A DNA stretch of 64,000 bases, taken from positions 1,074,001 to 1,138,000 of the forward strand of contig NZ_CP009888.1 in assembly GCF_000788395.1 (NCBI RefSeq), read 5' to 3'. The position numbers were made by a program, and so were the translations under genes. The first letter of the stretch is position 1, and each line of letters starts with the position of its first letter. The stretch comes from Pseudoalteromonas piratica. GTDB lineage: Bacteria > Pseudomonadota > Gammaproteobacteria > Enterobacterales > Alteromonadaceae. Positions 29,170 through 38,807 of this stretch are shown here, piece after piece. The notes under the pieces were generated by a model. That model saw nothing but the letters and a program-made list of their open reading frames with translations, made no database searches and was not told where the DNA came from.

Positions 29170-30387
29170 ATGCGGGTTTTATATTTTCATCAACACTTTT
29201 CAACACCACAAGGTGCCGCAGGGATCCGCTCGTATCAAATGGCACAAAAATTGATTGAGTCTGGTCACGAAGTGACTATGGTTTGTGGATCTTATGGACA
29301 GAGTAAAACTGGTTTAACGAATGAGTTTACTGATGGAGTGAGAAGAGGGGTATATAAAGGGATTAATATTATTGAGTTTGCTTTAGATTATTCCAATGAA
29401 ATGTCCTTTATTGCACGTGCTAAAGTATTTTTTAAATATGCATTACAAAGTTCAAAATTAATCTTCACTGAAAAATATGATGTACTGTTTGCAACATCTA
29501 CTCCACTAACAGCCGCAGTTCCAGGTATTATTGCAAAACTATTTAGACGTAAACCATTTGTATTTGAAGTTCGTGACCTTTGGCCTGAATTACCAAAAGC
29601 AATGGGAGTAATTACAAACCCATTTATATTGGCTTTGATGAAAGTATTAGAATGGTCTGCGTATAAATCTTCAGATCAATGTATAGCATTGTCACCTGGA
29701 ATTAGGCGCGGTATTTTGAAACATAAACCGAAAGAAGACAGTGTTACTCTAATACCGAACGGGTGCGACTTAGAAATTTTTCAGTGTAGTGATGATGTAT
29801 GGCAGCCTGAAGGTATAGAAGATAGAGACTTTGTTGCAGTTTTTACCGGAACACATGGGATCGCTAATGGTTTACACAATGTGTTGAAGGCCGCTAAGGT
29901 TTTAAAGAATCGAGAAATAAAAAACATTAAACTTGTTTTAATTGGCCATGGGAAATTAAAAGCTCAATTGGTTTCTAATGCAAAGGAATTGCAGCTTGAT
30001 AATATCGTATTTCTTGAGCCTGTCGAAAAAGCTAAGCTTGCACAATTAATGTCTCGTGCTGACTGCGGATTGCAAACTTTAGAAAACATTCCAGCTTTTT
30101 ATTATGGAACGTCGCCAAACAAGTTTTTTGACTACTTATCAGCGGGCCTACCTGTTGTAAATAACTATCCTGGTTGGGTCGCTGATTTAATAACAGAGTT
30201 TGAATGCGGTATAGCAATTCGTCCAGACGACCCTGATGCTTTTGCTGATGCATTAATATCATTACGAGACAATGATAATATCGATAAAATGGCATCAAAT
30301 GCGATTAGGTTAGCAAAGAATAAATTTGACCGTAATCAATTAGCTAGGGAATTTGTAACAGTGCTTGAAAAAATGGATAAAAAATGA
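29170..30387 (+). CDS. Glycosyltransferase family 4 (WbuB/PglA-like)
   Basis: This 405-residue GT-B glycosyltransferase begins RVLYFHQHFSTPQGAAGIRS, the pattern of WbuB-type enzymes that add the second sugar next to the PglC-type initiator. Other family segments are FVFEVRDLWPELPKAMGVI and the donor-site ALSPGIRRGI, with FYYGTSPNKFFDYLSAGLPV near the C-terminus. The ribosome binding site is AAGGGAG. The stop overlaps the ATG of the phosphoglycosyltransferase gene by 4 bases, which supports their acting in sequence. Specificity is unknown. Confidence 0.9.
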   Translation: MRVLYFHQHFSTPQGAAGIRSYQMAQKLIESGHEVTMVCGSYGQSKTGLTNEFTDGVRRGVYKGINIIEFALDYSNEMSFIARAKVFFKYALQSSKLIFTEKYDVLFATSTPLTAAVPGIIAKLFRRKPFVFEVRDLWPELPKAMGVITNPFILALMKVLEWSAYKSSDQCIALSPGIRRGILKHKPKEDSVTLIPNGCDLEIFQCSDDVWQPEGIEDRDFVAVFTGTHGIANGLHNVLKAAKVLKNREIKNIKLVLIGHGKLKAQLVSNAKELQLDNIVFLEPVEKAKLAQLMSRADCGLQTLENIPAFYYGTSPNKFFDYLSAGLPVVNNYPGWVADLITEFECGIAIRPDDPDAFADALISLRDNDNIDKMASNAIRLAKNKFDRNQLAREFVTVLEKMDKK

Positions 30388-30983
30388 AGCGTGTTTTCGA
30401 TATCGTTGTTTCTTTATTTGCATTACTAGTATTAAGTCCAATTATTATTGTAACAGCTTTACTAGTTGCTACTAAGCTAGGTAGACCAGTTCTATTTAGA
30501 CAGCAAAGACCTGGTCTAAATGGTGAGTTGTTTAGCATGTACAAATTTCGCAGTATGTTAGATGTGACTGATACTCATGGAAAGCCGCTTCGTGATGCTG
30601 ATAGGCTTACCTCTTTTGGAAGAATTTTAAGATCAACTAGTCTAGACGAATTACCAGGTTTGTTTTGTGTTTTGTTGGGTAAAATGAGCTTGGTTGGGCC
30701 TCGCCCTTTGTTACCAGAGTACCTACCTCTTTATAGTGAAAAACAAGCTAAAAGACACAATGTGAGACCTGGCATTACAGGTTGGGCGCAGGTTAATGGT
30801 CGCAATGCAATTAGTTGGGAGGAAAAATTTGAGCTTGATGTATGGTATGTAGAAAATCAAAATTTTTGGTTGGATATAAAAATTTTATTCTTAACGATTA
30901 AAAAGGTATTTGTGAGAGAAGGTATAAGCTCTGAAGAGCATGTAACAATGCCCAAATTTGAAGGGACTAAAGATGACGAATAA
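30384..30983 (+). CDS. PglC-like initiating phosphoglycosyltransferase
   Basis: This 199-residue monotopic enzyme transfers a phospho-sugar from UDP-sugar to undecaprenyl phosphate, starting repeat-unit synthesis. It has the single N-terminal re-entrant helix (VFDIVVSLFALLVLSPIIIV), the KFRSM motif, the catalytic region TSLDELPGLFCVLLGKMSLV, GPRPLLPEYLPLY and RPGITGWAQVNGRNAISWEE. It is the short PglC form without the extra helices of WcaJ/WbaP. The likely substrate is a UDP-diNAc-bacillosamine-like or related trideoxy amino sugar, given the PglE/PglF-like genes in the same operon. The family call is firm; the substrate is inferred. Confidence 0.92.
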   Translation: MKRVFDIVVSLFALLVLSPIIIVTALLVATKLGRPVLFRQQRPGLNGELFSMYKFRSMLDVTDTHGKPLRDADRLTSFGRILRSTSLDELPGLFCVLLGKMSLVGPRPLLPEYLPLYSEKQAKRHNVRPGITGWAQVNGRNAISWEEKFELDVWYVENQNFWLDIKILFLTIKKVFVREGISSEEHVTMPKFEGTKDDE

Positions 30984-31938
30984 TATTTTAATTTCTTCTG
31001 CTGGAAGACGAGTTGAATTAGTCGAATCATTTCAAAAGAGTTTAAGAGATCTTTCTGTCGCAGGAAAAGTTTTTTGCTCAGATATGTGTCCGGAACTTTC
31101 TAGTGCATGCCAGATTGCTGACGGCTATTTTTCAGTGCCAAAAGCTACAGATAAAAACTACATAGATACGTTGCTGGATATTTGTCGCCAATACAGTATT
31201 AAATTGTTAATACCAACGATTGATACAGAGTTATTAGTTTTGTCTAATGCGAGAGAACGATTTTTGGAAATTGGGACAAATGTAATTATTTCTAATACAT
31301 CATTAATCTCGCAGTGTAGAGATAAACGACAGACTGTTGCATTATTTGAACAATTAGCTGTATCGCAGCCTGAAATACTGGACAAGCACAACTTAAAATT
31401 CCCATGTTTTGTGAAGCCTTATGATGGAAGTTGTAGCATTGGTGCAATGGCTTTGAACTCAAAAGAAGAGTTAACCACTGAGCTTCTTAATGACCCCAAA
31501 AATATGTTTATGGAATTGATTCCTAAATCATATTCAGAATATACCGTAGACGTTTATTTTGATAAATCAGGTAAATTGAAGTGTTTAGTACCGCGAAAAC
31601 GATTGGAAGTGAGAGGTGGTGAGGTTAGTAAAGGAATTACCAAGAAGAATTTTGTTTATGACTATCTGCTTGAGCGTTTAACAGGTTTGAAAGATGCATT
31701 AGGATGTATCACGGTTCAAGTTTTCGTAAATGAAGAGACTAAATCAGTTAAAGGGCTCGAGATAAACCCAAGGTTTGGTGGTGGATATCCTCTAACAGAT
31801 GCTGCTAATGGGACATATGCTTGTTGGCTGGTTCAAGAGTATATTCTCAAAGAAGAGGTTGAGTTTTATGATAATTGGGAATCAGAACTTTTAATGTTGC
31901 GTTATGATGCAAAGGTGATATCGCGTGCTTATAAATAA
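30973..31938 (+). CDS. ATP-grasp ligase in a sugar operon
   Basis: This 321-residue ATP-grasp protein resembles the carbamoyl-phosphate-synthase-like group. It has an N-terminal dinucleotide-like fold (NILISSAGRRVELVESFQKS), the middle ATP-binding part (FPCFVKPYDGSCSIGAMALN) and the C-terminal metal site region (VKGLEINPRFGGGYPLTDAA). The ATG at 30973 is chosen because AAGGG lies 7 bases ahead; an upstream ATG at 30958 has none. It overlaps the PglC-like gene. ATP-grasp enzymes form amide bonds, so it may join an amino acid or other acid to an amino sugar. The substrate is unknown. Confidence 0.8.
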   Translation: MTNNILISSAGRRVELVESFQKSLRDLSVAGKVFCSDMCPELSSACQIADGYFSVPKATDKNYIDTLLDICRQYSIKLLIPTIDTELLVLSNARERFLEIGTNVIISNTSLISQCRDKRQTVALFEQLAVSQPEILDKHNLKFPCFVKPYDGSCSIGAMALNSKEELTTELLNDPKNMFMELIPKSYSEYTVDVYFDKSGKLKCLVPRKRLEVRGGEVSKGITKKNFVYDYLLERLTGLKDALGCITVQVFVNEETKSVKGLEINPRFGGGYPLTDAANGTYACWLVQEYILKEEVEFYDNWESELLMLRYDAKVISRAYK

Positions 31939-32581
31939 ACACGTACATTGGGTTTTTGACTTAGATGATACCTTATATAAAGAGGCTGACTATCGTTTGT
32001 CAGGATTCAAGCATGTAGTCAAAACTGTAAACTCATTGTATAAGTCAAATTTATCACTCGATTTTCAAGAGTTGCTAGCCTCTGGAAAAGATGTACTTGA
32101 AGAAATTTGCGTTCAACTTTCATTGCCAGAATCATCGAAGCAATCTTTATTATGGCTTTATCGCCTTCATTATCCAAATATTAAATTATCGTCTCAAACG
32201 AAAGCATTTATGTTAAATCTAGAACCATTAGTACATGGAATATCAATTTTAACTGATGGTCGTTCTGTTTCTCAACGAAGTAAAATTTCTGCTCTCGGGC
32301 TCGAGCATTTAGATAGTTATGTATCTGAGGAGTGGGGGGAAGTTAAGCCTGGAGAGAAAAGATTCAGCGCAATTATGTGCAAGCATGCTAAAGCCAAAAA
32401 ATTTATTTATGTTGGCGATAATGTTAAGAAAGATTTTGTGACACCAAATCGTTTAGGGTGGACTAGCATTGGTGTTCGAGATAATGGTCAAAACATACAC
32501 TCCCAATCTATTTCAATTGAGCCTGAATTTATGCCAAAAATATGGGTTAACGACTTACAAGAGCTTTTAAAAAATGATTAA
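31925..32581 (+). CDS. HAD-family hydrolase
   Basis: This 218-residue protein has HAD motifs in order: I, WVFDLDDTLY (residues 9-18) with the two catalytic aspartates; II, ILTDGRSVSQRSK; III, the lysine in EVKPGEKRF; and IV, YVGDNVKKDFVTPNRLGW. It is probably a sugar or nucleotide phosphatase. Homologues appear next to ATP-grasp genes in other surface-glycan clusters, suggesting a joint pathway. It starts at a GTG 14 bases before the end of the ATP-grasp gene and overlaps the aminotransferase by 8 bases. The substrate is unknown. Confidence 0.82.
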   Translation: MLINKHVHWVFDLDDTLYKEADYRLSGFKHVVKTVNSLYKSNLSLDFQELLASGKDVLEEICVQLSLPESSKQSLLWLYRLHYPNIKLSSQTKAFMLNLEPLVHGISILTDGRSVSQRSKISALGLEHLDSYVSEEWGEVKPGEKRFSAIMCKHAKAKKFIYVGDNVKKDFVTPNRLGWTSIGVRDNGQNIHSQSISIEPEFMPKIWVNDLQELLKND

Positions 32582-33752
32582 TTCAAAATTTTCTCCTTGG
32601 CCTAGTTTTTCAAAAAAAGAAGCAGAAGCTGTAGCGAACGTTCTACTATCAAATAAAGTTAATTATTGGACTGGTACTGAAGGCCGTCAATTCGAAAAAG
32701 AGTTTGCACAGTGGGTTGGTGTTGAGCATGCTGTTGCCGTAGCTAATGGCACATTAGCATTAGATTTAGCTTTAATTGCACTCGGTATAAGCGACGATGA
32801 TGAGGTTATTACAACACCAAGAACATTTTTAGCGTCAGCTTCAAGTATCGTTTCTGTTGGGGCTACACCTATTTTTGCTGATGTAGATCTAAATTCTCAG
32901 AATATTACAGCAGAGACAATTAAAGCGGTTATCACTGAAAGAACAAAAGCCATTATTGTTGTTCATTTAGCGGGTATGCCAGCAGAAATGGATGAAATCA
33001 TGGCTTTAGCTCAAGAGCATAATATATTTGTTATTGAGGATTGTGCGCAGGCGCATGGAGCAAAGTATAAGGGACGTTCGGTAGGTTCTATAGGGCATAT
33101 TGGTGCTTGGTCATTCTGCCAAGATAAAATTATGACTACTGGTGGAGAAGGAGGAATGGTCACGACCAATGACTCTGATTTATGGTCGAAAATGTGGAGC
33201 TATAAAGACCATGGCAAAAGCTTTGACGCCGTATATAATAAATCTCACCCGCCAGGTTTCAGGTGGCTACACGAATCATTTGGAACAAATTGGCGTATGA
33301 CAGAAATGCAAGCTGTTATTGGCCGTATTCAGTTACATGAGATGCCGGGTTGGACATCGAAGCGACTTGAAAATGCGCAAATAATAGATGAAGCTGTTTC
33401 AGACGTTGCCTGTATCAGGCGAGTTGAGGTAGCAAATCACCTTTCCCATGCTGCATATAAACATTACTGTTATGTAGTGCAGGAGCAGCTAAAGCCGGGC
33501 TGGAGTCGAGATCGGATTGTTGAAGAAATAAATAAGCTTGGTGTGCCATGCTTTCAGGGAAGTTGCTCGGAAGTTTATTTAGAAAAAGCATTTGATAATA
33601 CCAAATTTAAACCAAAACGTAGGTTACCAAACGCTAAATTATTAGGTGAAATTAGTTTAATGTTTTTGGTACACCCAACATTAGAAAGATCCGAAGTCGA
33701 AATGATGGCAAGTACAATAAAAAGTGTGCTAGATACTGCGAGTAACAGTTAA
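32574..33752 (+). CDS. DegT/DnrJ/EryC1 sugar aminotransferase (PglE-like)
   Basis: This 392-residue PLP enzyme likely aminates a UDP-4-keto-6-deoxy sugar made by the dehydratase encoded next. The family segments are visible: VEHAVAVANGTLALDLALIA, DDEVITTPRTFLASASSIVS, the aspartate motif FVIEDCAQAHGAKYKG and the PLP-lysine K185 in WSFCQDKIMTTGGEGG. It is distinct from WbpE at 9957, which sits in a different pathway. It overlaps the HAD gene by 8 bases. It is probably a C4 aminotransferase giving a 4-amino-4,6-dideoxy sugar; this depends on the neighbour being its supplier. Confidence 0.88.
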   Translation: MINSKFSPWPSFSKKEAEAVANVLLSNKVNYWTGTEGRQFEKEFAQWVGVEHAVAVANGTLALDLALIALGISDDDEVITTPRTFLASASSIVSVGATPIFADVDLNSQNITAETIKAVITERTKAIIVVHLAGMPAEMDEIMALAQEHNIFVIEDCAQAHGAKYKGRSVGSIGHIGAWSFCQDKIMTTGGEGGMVTTNDSDLWSKMWSYKDHGKSFDAVYNKSHPPGFRWLHESFGTNWRMTEMQAVIGRIQLHEMPGWTSKRLENAQIIDEAVSDVACIRRVEVANHLSHAAYKHYCYVVQEQLKPGWSRDRIVEEINKLGVPCFQGSCSEVYLEKAFDNTKFKPKRRLPNAKLLGEISLMFLVHPTLERSEVEMMASTIKSVLDTASNS

Positions 33753-33821
33753 TAACTTTAATAACTATGATGTTTTTCGTATACTGCTGCGTAGTTTGTA
33801 AAATATAGGAATTTAAGTTTA

Positions 33822-35735
33822 GTGTGGAACGAAGCGAGTAAATTACCTCGAAACATAAAGCGATTTTTTATGTTGATACTGGATTCAGTATCATTCTACA
33901 TTTCTTTCATTTTGTCTCTCTATTATGTAAACGACAGCTTGCTTGTTTTACAGAATTCATCAATCTTTTTCTTTGTATTACTTTGGGCTAGTAGTGCGCT
34001 TGTTTTTGTTAAATTAGGCCTCTACCGTGCTGTACTGAGATATGCAAGTACTGAAACAGTTTGGGCTGTTTCTTTAGGATGTGTTTTGTCTGCAGCCATT
34101 TATATCTCCCTTGCAACTATCTTGTCATATAATATTGAACATATTTCGGTACTTATTTATTTGGCTTTATGCTTGGCTTTCACGGGGGGGATAAGGGTAA
34201 TTTCTAGAGCTGTATTTAGCCGTTTGCATTTAACGGTTAAGGAAATTGTTATTGTTTACGGGGCGGGTTCTGCAGGATGCCAATTAGTTAAGTACTTAGA
34301 AAATGGAGATGAATATAAAGTTATTGCCTTAGTTGATGACGATTTAAGTAAAATTGGTACTAATGTAGTGGGTGTCAAAGTTTACTCTTCAGATAGTATT
34401 GAAAAGCTAATTAAAGACGAGGAGGTTTCTAAAATTCTACTGGCCATGCCGAGTGTTGTAGCAAAGCAGAAAAAGAAAATTTTAGATAAACTTGAATCAT
34501 TCCCTGTTGAAGTTAAGACAGTCCCTCCTTTAACAGAAATAATAGATAGGAGCCACACTGGGTTTGAATTAAAGGATATTGATGTAGAAGACCTCCTTGG
34601 GCGCCAATCTGTTACACCTAACCATGAACTTATGCGGACAAATATCAGCAATAAAGTTGTCATGGTCACAGGCGCTGGTGGGTCAATTGGCTCAGAATTA
34701 TGCCGTCAGATCTTAAAGCTATCTCCCCAAAAAATAGTGCTGTTTGAATTAACCGAATATGCTTTATATTCGATAGATAAAGAATTAAAAGAGTTGGCTG
34801 TTAATAATGCTTTAAGTGTTGAAATTATTCCATTGCTTGGTTCTATTCAGCATAAAAAAAGGTTAGTAACTATTATGCGTACTTTTAGTGTAGATACGGT
34901 GTATCATGCAGCAGCCTATAAGCACATGCCACTTGTTGAAAATAATGTCGCAGAAGGCGTACGCAATAATATTTTTGGTACCTTGTTTGCAGCTCAAGCA
35001 GCAATTGAAACAAAAGTATCAAATTTTATATTGGTTTCTACAGACAAGGCTGTTAGGCCAACAAACGTTATGGGTGCAAGTAAACGGATGGCAGAATTAA
35101 CTTTGCAAGCGCTACAAAACGAACAAAGCGAAACCTGTTTTAGTATGGTTAGATTTGGTAATGTTTTGGGTTCCTCTGGTTCTGTAGTCCCGCTGTTTAA
35201 ACGTCAAATAAAACAGGGAGGGCCAATCACATTGACACACCCTGAGATTACTCGCTTTTTTATGACTATACCTGAAGCTGCACAGCTCGTTATTCAAGCT
35301 GGCTCTATGGCTAAGGGCGGAGATGTTTTTGTTTTAGATATGGGACAGCCTGTAAAAATTAAAGACTTAGCAACTAAAATGGTCCATTTGTCAGGAATGG
35401 AAGTTCGTGATGATAATAATACTGGGGATAAAACCATTGAAATTGTATGCACAGGTTTAAGGCCAGGTGAAAAATTATATGAAGAATTGCTCATAGGTGA
35501 GAATGTTTTAGGCACAGAGCATCAACAAATTATGTCTGCGCTAGAGGTCTTTCTTGATTGGTCCGAGCTAAAGGTATTGATAGACCGCTTAGATGTAGCT
35601 ACTCATGAATATGATCAACAAGCTATCAGAGATATTTTACTTGAAGCCCCTACCGGCTTCACGCCAACGGATGGTATTTGTGATTTGGTATGGTCAATAA
35701 AAAATAAAAAAACTGATTTAACACTCGTATCTTAG
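33822..35735 (+). CDS. WbpM/PglF-like membrane-bound UDP-GlcNAc 4,6-dehydratase
   Basis: This 637-residue protein has four N-terminal membrane helices (about residues 12-115), a Rossmann-like middle domain (IVIVYGAGSAGCQLVKYLEN) and a SDR-type C-terminal domain with VTGAGGSIGSELCRQILKL. It keeps AAAYKHMPLVENN and VSTDKAVRPTNVMGASKRMA, where the usual catalytic tyrosine is methionine (MxxxK), as in WbpM-type enzymes. It makes UDP-2-acetamido-2,6-dideoxy-4-keto-hexose, the precursor for the PglE-like aminotransferase. The start is a GTG with TAGGA ahead. A G7 run (34184-34190) lies inside the coding sequence. Confidence 0.92.
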   Translation: MWNEASKLPRNIKRFFMLILDSVSFYISFILSLYYVNDSLLVLQNSSIFFFVLLWASSALVFVKLGLYRAVLRYASTETVWAVSLGCVLSAAIYISLATILSYNIEHISVLIYLALCLAFTGGIRVISRAVFSRLHLTVKEIVIVYGAGSAGCQLVKYLENGDEYKVIALVDDDLSKIGTNVVGVKVYSSDSIEKLIKDEEVSKILLAMPSVVAKQKKKILDKLESFPVEVKTVPPLTEIIDRSHTGFELKDIDVEDLLGRQSVTPNHELMRTNISNKVVMVTGAGGSIGSELCRQILKLSPQKIVLFELTEYALYSIDKELKELAVNNALSVEIIPLLGSIQHKKRLVTIMRTFSVDTVYHAAAYKHMPLVENNVAEGVRNNIFGTLFAAQAAIETKVSNFILVSTDKAVRPTNVMGASKRMAELTLQALQNEQSETCFSMVRFGNVLGSSGSVVPLFKRQIKQGGPITLTHPEITRFFMTIPEAAQLVIQAGSMAKGGDVFVLDMGQPVKIKDLATKMVHLSGMEVRDDNNTGDKTIEIVCTGLRPGEKLYEELLIGENVLGTEHQQIMSALEVFLDWSELKVLIDRLDVATHEYDQQAIRDILLEAPTGFTPTDGICDLVWSIKNKKTDLTLVS

Positions 35736-35744
35736 GGAAAAGCT

Positions 35745-37454
35745 GTGACAAAAAATCAAAATGGATTCTTGTTAGCATTAATAGCTATCCTTGTTTTTAT
35801 AGCTTATTATCCTGCACTTGCCGCGCCATTTTATTTAGATGATTTTGAGTCAATTTCCCAAAACTTAATCATCCAAAATGGTGAATTGATAAGTATTTTA
35901 GAAGTATATGGTTTTCGCTTCATTACTTATCTTTCATTTAAGTTAAATTATCTTGTAAGTGGTTTAGAGGTGTTTGGGTTCCATATCACAAACATCTTAA
36001 CTCACGTTCTTACGAGCATCTCTGTATACTTTTTAATTTATCAAGTTACTCGTTCCATAAATTTTGAATCTAGTGATAAAGGTCTTGTATATTTCAGTTT
36101 AATAGTGTCAGCATTATATGCGTTGCATCCTATAAATAGCCAAGCTGTTATTTATATTGTGCAAAGGGCTGCATTATTTGCAGCGCTTTTTTATATCTTA
36201 AGCGTTTTGTTTTACTTGCGTTTCAGATTAGCTAACAGTCGAAAGCTCCTTTATCTATCTCTGTTTTTATTGTGTTTTTGCTTGGCGTTATTCTCTAAAC
36301 AAAACACAGTGACCATTCCATTTGTTTTGGTTGCATGTGAGCTTTTTTTAATAAGAAAAATCAAAACCAAGATATGGTGGCTAATACTTTTTAGTGTTAG
36401 TTTGCTTATATTTACATGCTTATTATTTGAACCAAATTTATTAACTTCTCTTGATAAAGCGACAAGAGAAACGCAAGATTTGTCACGTTTGGCATATTTA
36501 AAACAGCAATTTGTGATTATCTGGATTTATGTAAGTAAAGCTATAGTGCCATGGCAGTTAAGATTAGAATATCCATACACAATTGACAGCTTCTCTACAT
36601 TAGTTACGAGTGTTTCAGCATTGGCACACTGCTGTGTGATTTTGTTCGCTTTGTATATTCGTAAAAGACACTCATTCGTTACATTTTTTGTAGCTTTTTT
36701 TTACATAAGCATGTCAGTTGAATCATCAATTATTCCTATTCGTGACTTAGCTTTTGAGCACAGGATATATTTGCCTAGTGTTGCCATATATGCTCTATCA
36801 GTTTATGCGGTTTACTTGCTCATATTAAGATTCAATCTTTATTATAGGGTTGCACCGCAAACGATCATGTTTTTGAGTTTTATTCTTTTAACATTATTAA
36901 CTGTGGGAACATTTCAGCGCGCTTCTTTATGGCAAGATAAAGAAGCATTCTATAAAAATGAAATTGCTATGTTTCCTAGTAGTAGTCGTTTATATACTAA
37001 TTTAGCAACATATTATATTTCCAAAGATAGTAAAGTCTCTGCTGCCGAAATGTATTTAAAAGCATTTGAACTGTCTATTGAAAATGAAGCAATAAGTCCG
37101 GAGTTATTAAGTAATGTGATTGCGATTTACATAGATACAAATAACATTCGTGAAGCTGGGCGCATCTATCAGCTTTACCTGCCAAAAATAAAAGACAGGC
37201 ACACTCGTTCTAATATCTTGCTCAATTTTGGTGTGGCGTTTATGCGATTAGGTAATCCAAGCGAAGCTGAGAAATTTTTAATAGCTTCGATTAACAACAA
37301 CCCCCAGAATGTAAAGAGTTATGTTGAATTAGGCCGTTCTTATGCGCGAGAAGGACGTTACAAAGATGCGAGGCAATTAGTTAATAAAGCGTTAGCTCTA
37401 TCGCCATCTGAGGCGGCTGCAATAAGGCTTTCAAATCAATTGAAACCGTATTGA
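35745..37454 (+). CDS. TMTC-like polytopic membrane glycosyltransferase with C-terminal TPRs
   Basis: This 569-residue protein has about ten membrane helices followed by tetratricopeptide repeats from about residue 415. The N-terminal pattern is that of bacterial TMTC/GT-C proteins: PFYLDDFESISQN with the paired aspartates expected at a GT-C catalytic loop, RFITYLSFKLNYLVSGLEVF, and HPINSQAVIYIVQRAALFAA. Members of this fold use lipid-linked sugars on the extracytoplasmic side. A role in protein O-glycosylation or in adding branches to the polymer is possible. The start is a GTG 9 bases after the dehydratase. The function of bacterial members is largely unproven. Confidence 0.8.
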   Translation: MTKNQNGFLLALIAILVFIAYYPALAAPFYLDDFESISQNLIIQNGELISILEVYGFRFITYLSFKLNYLVSGLEVFGFHITNILTHVLTSISVYFLIYQVTRSINFESSDKGLVYFSLIVSALYALHPINSQAVIYIVQRAALFAALFYILSVLFYLRFRLANSRKLLYLSLFLLCFCLALFSKQNTVTIPFVLVACELFLIRKIKTKIWWLILFSVSLLIFTCLLFEPNLLTSLDKATRETQDLSRLAYLKQQFVIIWIYVSKAIVPWQLRLEYPYTIDSFSTLVTSVSALAHCCVILFALYIRKRHSFVTFFVAFFYISMSVESSIIPIRDLAFEHRIYLPSVAIYALSVYAVYLLILRFNLYYRVAPQTIMFLSFILLTLLTVGTFQRASLWQDKEAFYKNEIAMFPSSSRLYTNLATYYISKDSKVSAAEMYLKAFELSIENEAISPELLSNVIAIYIDTNNIREAGRIYQLYLPKIKDRHTRSNILLNFGVAFMRLGNPSEAEKFLIASINNNPQNVKSYVELGRSYAREGRYKDARQLVNKALALSPSEAAAIRLSNQLKPY

Positions 37455-37563
37455 ACTTAACAAATTTTGTCATAATTTTCGCTATATTTTTTAGGTTTCA
37501 AGAGGACGTTCTGCTCAGATTAACGTATTATTACGGCCTTAAAAGTTTATTAAGGTAAATTAG

Positions 37564-38802
37564 ATGGAATTCAAAACAATATCGGTGGTTGGTTTAGGTT
37601 ATATTGGTTTACCAACTGCAGCAGTCATTGCTTCGCGTGGTTTAAAAGTGATTGGTTTAGATGTGAGCGAGCATGCTGTTAAAACAATTAACGAAGGTAA
37701 TGTTCATATTGTAGAACCTGACTTAGATATTGTTGTACGTTCTGTTGTAAATAGCGGTAATTTAAAAGCCACTCTAACTGCTGAAAAAGCCGATGCATTT
37801 ATGGTGGCAGTACCAACGCCTTTTAAAGATGATTATAAAGCGGATCTTTCTTATATACAGTCGGCGGCAAGAACCATTGCGCCAGTATTAGAAAAGGGTA
37901 ACTTAGTTATTCTTGAGTCGACGTCACCTGTTGGTGCAACCGAAGAAATGGCCAAATGGCTTGCTGAAGCGCGCCCTGATTTGTCTTTCCCTCAGCAAAA
38001 CGCTAGTACTTCTGATATTAATATTGCTCATTGCCCTGAGCGTGTTTTACCGGGCCATGTACTTCGCGAGCTCGTTGAGAATGATCGTGTAATTGGTGGT
38101 ATGTCACCTGCCTGTTCAGAAAAAGCTGTAGCGCTATATAAAACATTCGTTAAAGGTGAGTGTTTAATCACTAATGCTCGGACTGCTGAAATGGCAAAAC
38201 TAACTGAAAACTCATTCCGTGATGTCAATATTGCATTTGCAAACGAGCTTTCGCTTATTTGTGACAAGTTAGATATCAATGTGTGGGAGTTAATTAAACT
38301 TGCTAATCGTCACCCTCGTGTAAATATTTTGAATCCAGGCCCAGGTGTGGGTGGCCACTGTATTGCTGTTGATCCTTGGTTTATTGTCAGCTCTGCGCCA
38401 GATGAAGCAAAGCTAATCAAGCAGGCGCGTTTAGTAAACGATGCTAAACCTGAATACGTTTTTAACCAAATTATTAAAGAAGCAGATGAATTTAAACGCC
38501 CTGTAGTTGCATGTTTTGGCTTGGCGTTTAAGGCTGATATTGATGATTTACGTGAAAGCCCAGCGCTTGATATTGCCGTTAAGTTAGCAAAACATGAAGG
38601 TCTTGAGGTGCTTGTAGTAGAGCCTAATATTGACGCTTTACCTAATGTATTTGAAGGGTCTAATGCAAAGCTTGTTTCAGTAGAGCAAGCTTTTGAAGAG
38701 GCAAAGGTAATGGCTATCTTAGTTGATCACTCAGAGTTTAAAAACGTTGATGCTGAGAAATGGGCCACAAAAGTGGTTATTGATAGTCGTGGTATTGTGT
38801 AA
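37564..38802 (+). CDS. wecC: WecC-like UDP-ManNAc dehydrogenase
   Basis: This 412-residue nucleotide-sugar dehydrogenase likely oxidises UDP-ManNAc to UDP-ManNAcA. It has [20 protein letters not shown] at the N-terminus, the WecC-type loop [20 protein letters not shown], and catalytic cysteine C266 in [15 protein letters not shown]. The C-terminal domain has [20 protein letters not shown]. It sits directly before a WecB-like epimerase that makes the substrate. It differs in motif detail from the WbpA-type enzyme at 7101. The two genes form a pair with a 5-base gap. Confidence 0.93.
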   Translation: MEFKTISVVGLGYIGLPTAAVIASRGLKVIGLDVSEHAVKTINEGNVHIVEPDLDIVVRSVVNSGNLKATLTAEKADAFMVAVPTPFKDDYKADLSYIQSAARTIAPVLEKGNLVILESTSPVGATEEMAKWLAEARPDLSFPQQNASTSDINIAHCPERVLPGHVLRELVENDRVIGGMSPACSEKAVALYKTFVKGECLITNARTAEMAKLTENSFRDVNIAFANELSLICDKLDINVWELIKLANRHPRVNILNPGPGVGGHCIAVDPWFIVSSAPDEAKLIKQARLVNDAKPEYVFNQIIKEADEFKRPVVACFGLAFKADIDDLRESPALDIAVKLAKHEGLEVLVVEPNIDALPNVFEGSNAKLVSVEQAFEEAKVMAILVDHSEFKNVDAEKWATKVVIDSRGIV

Positions 38803-38807
38803 GAGTT

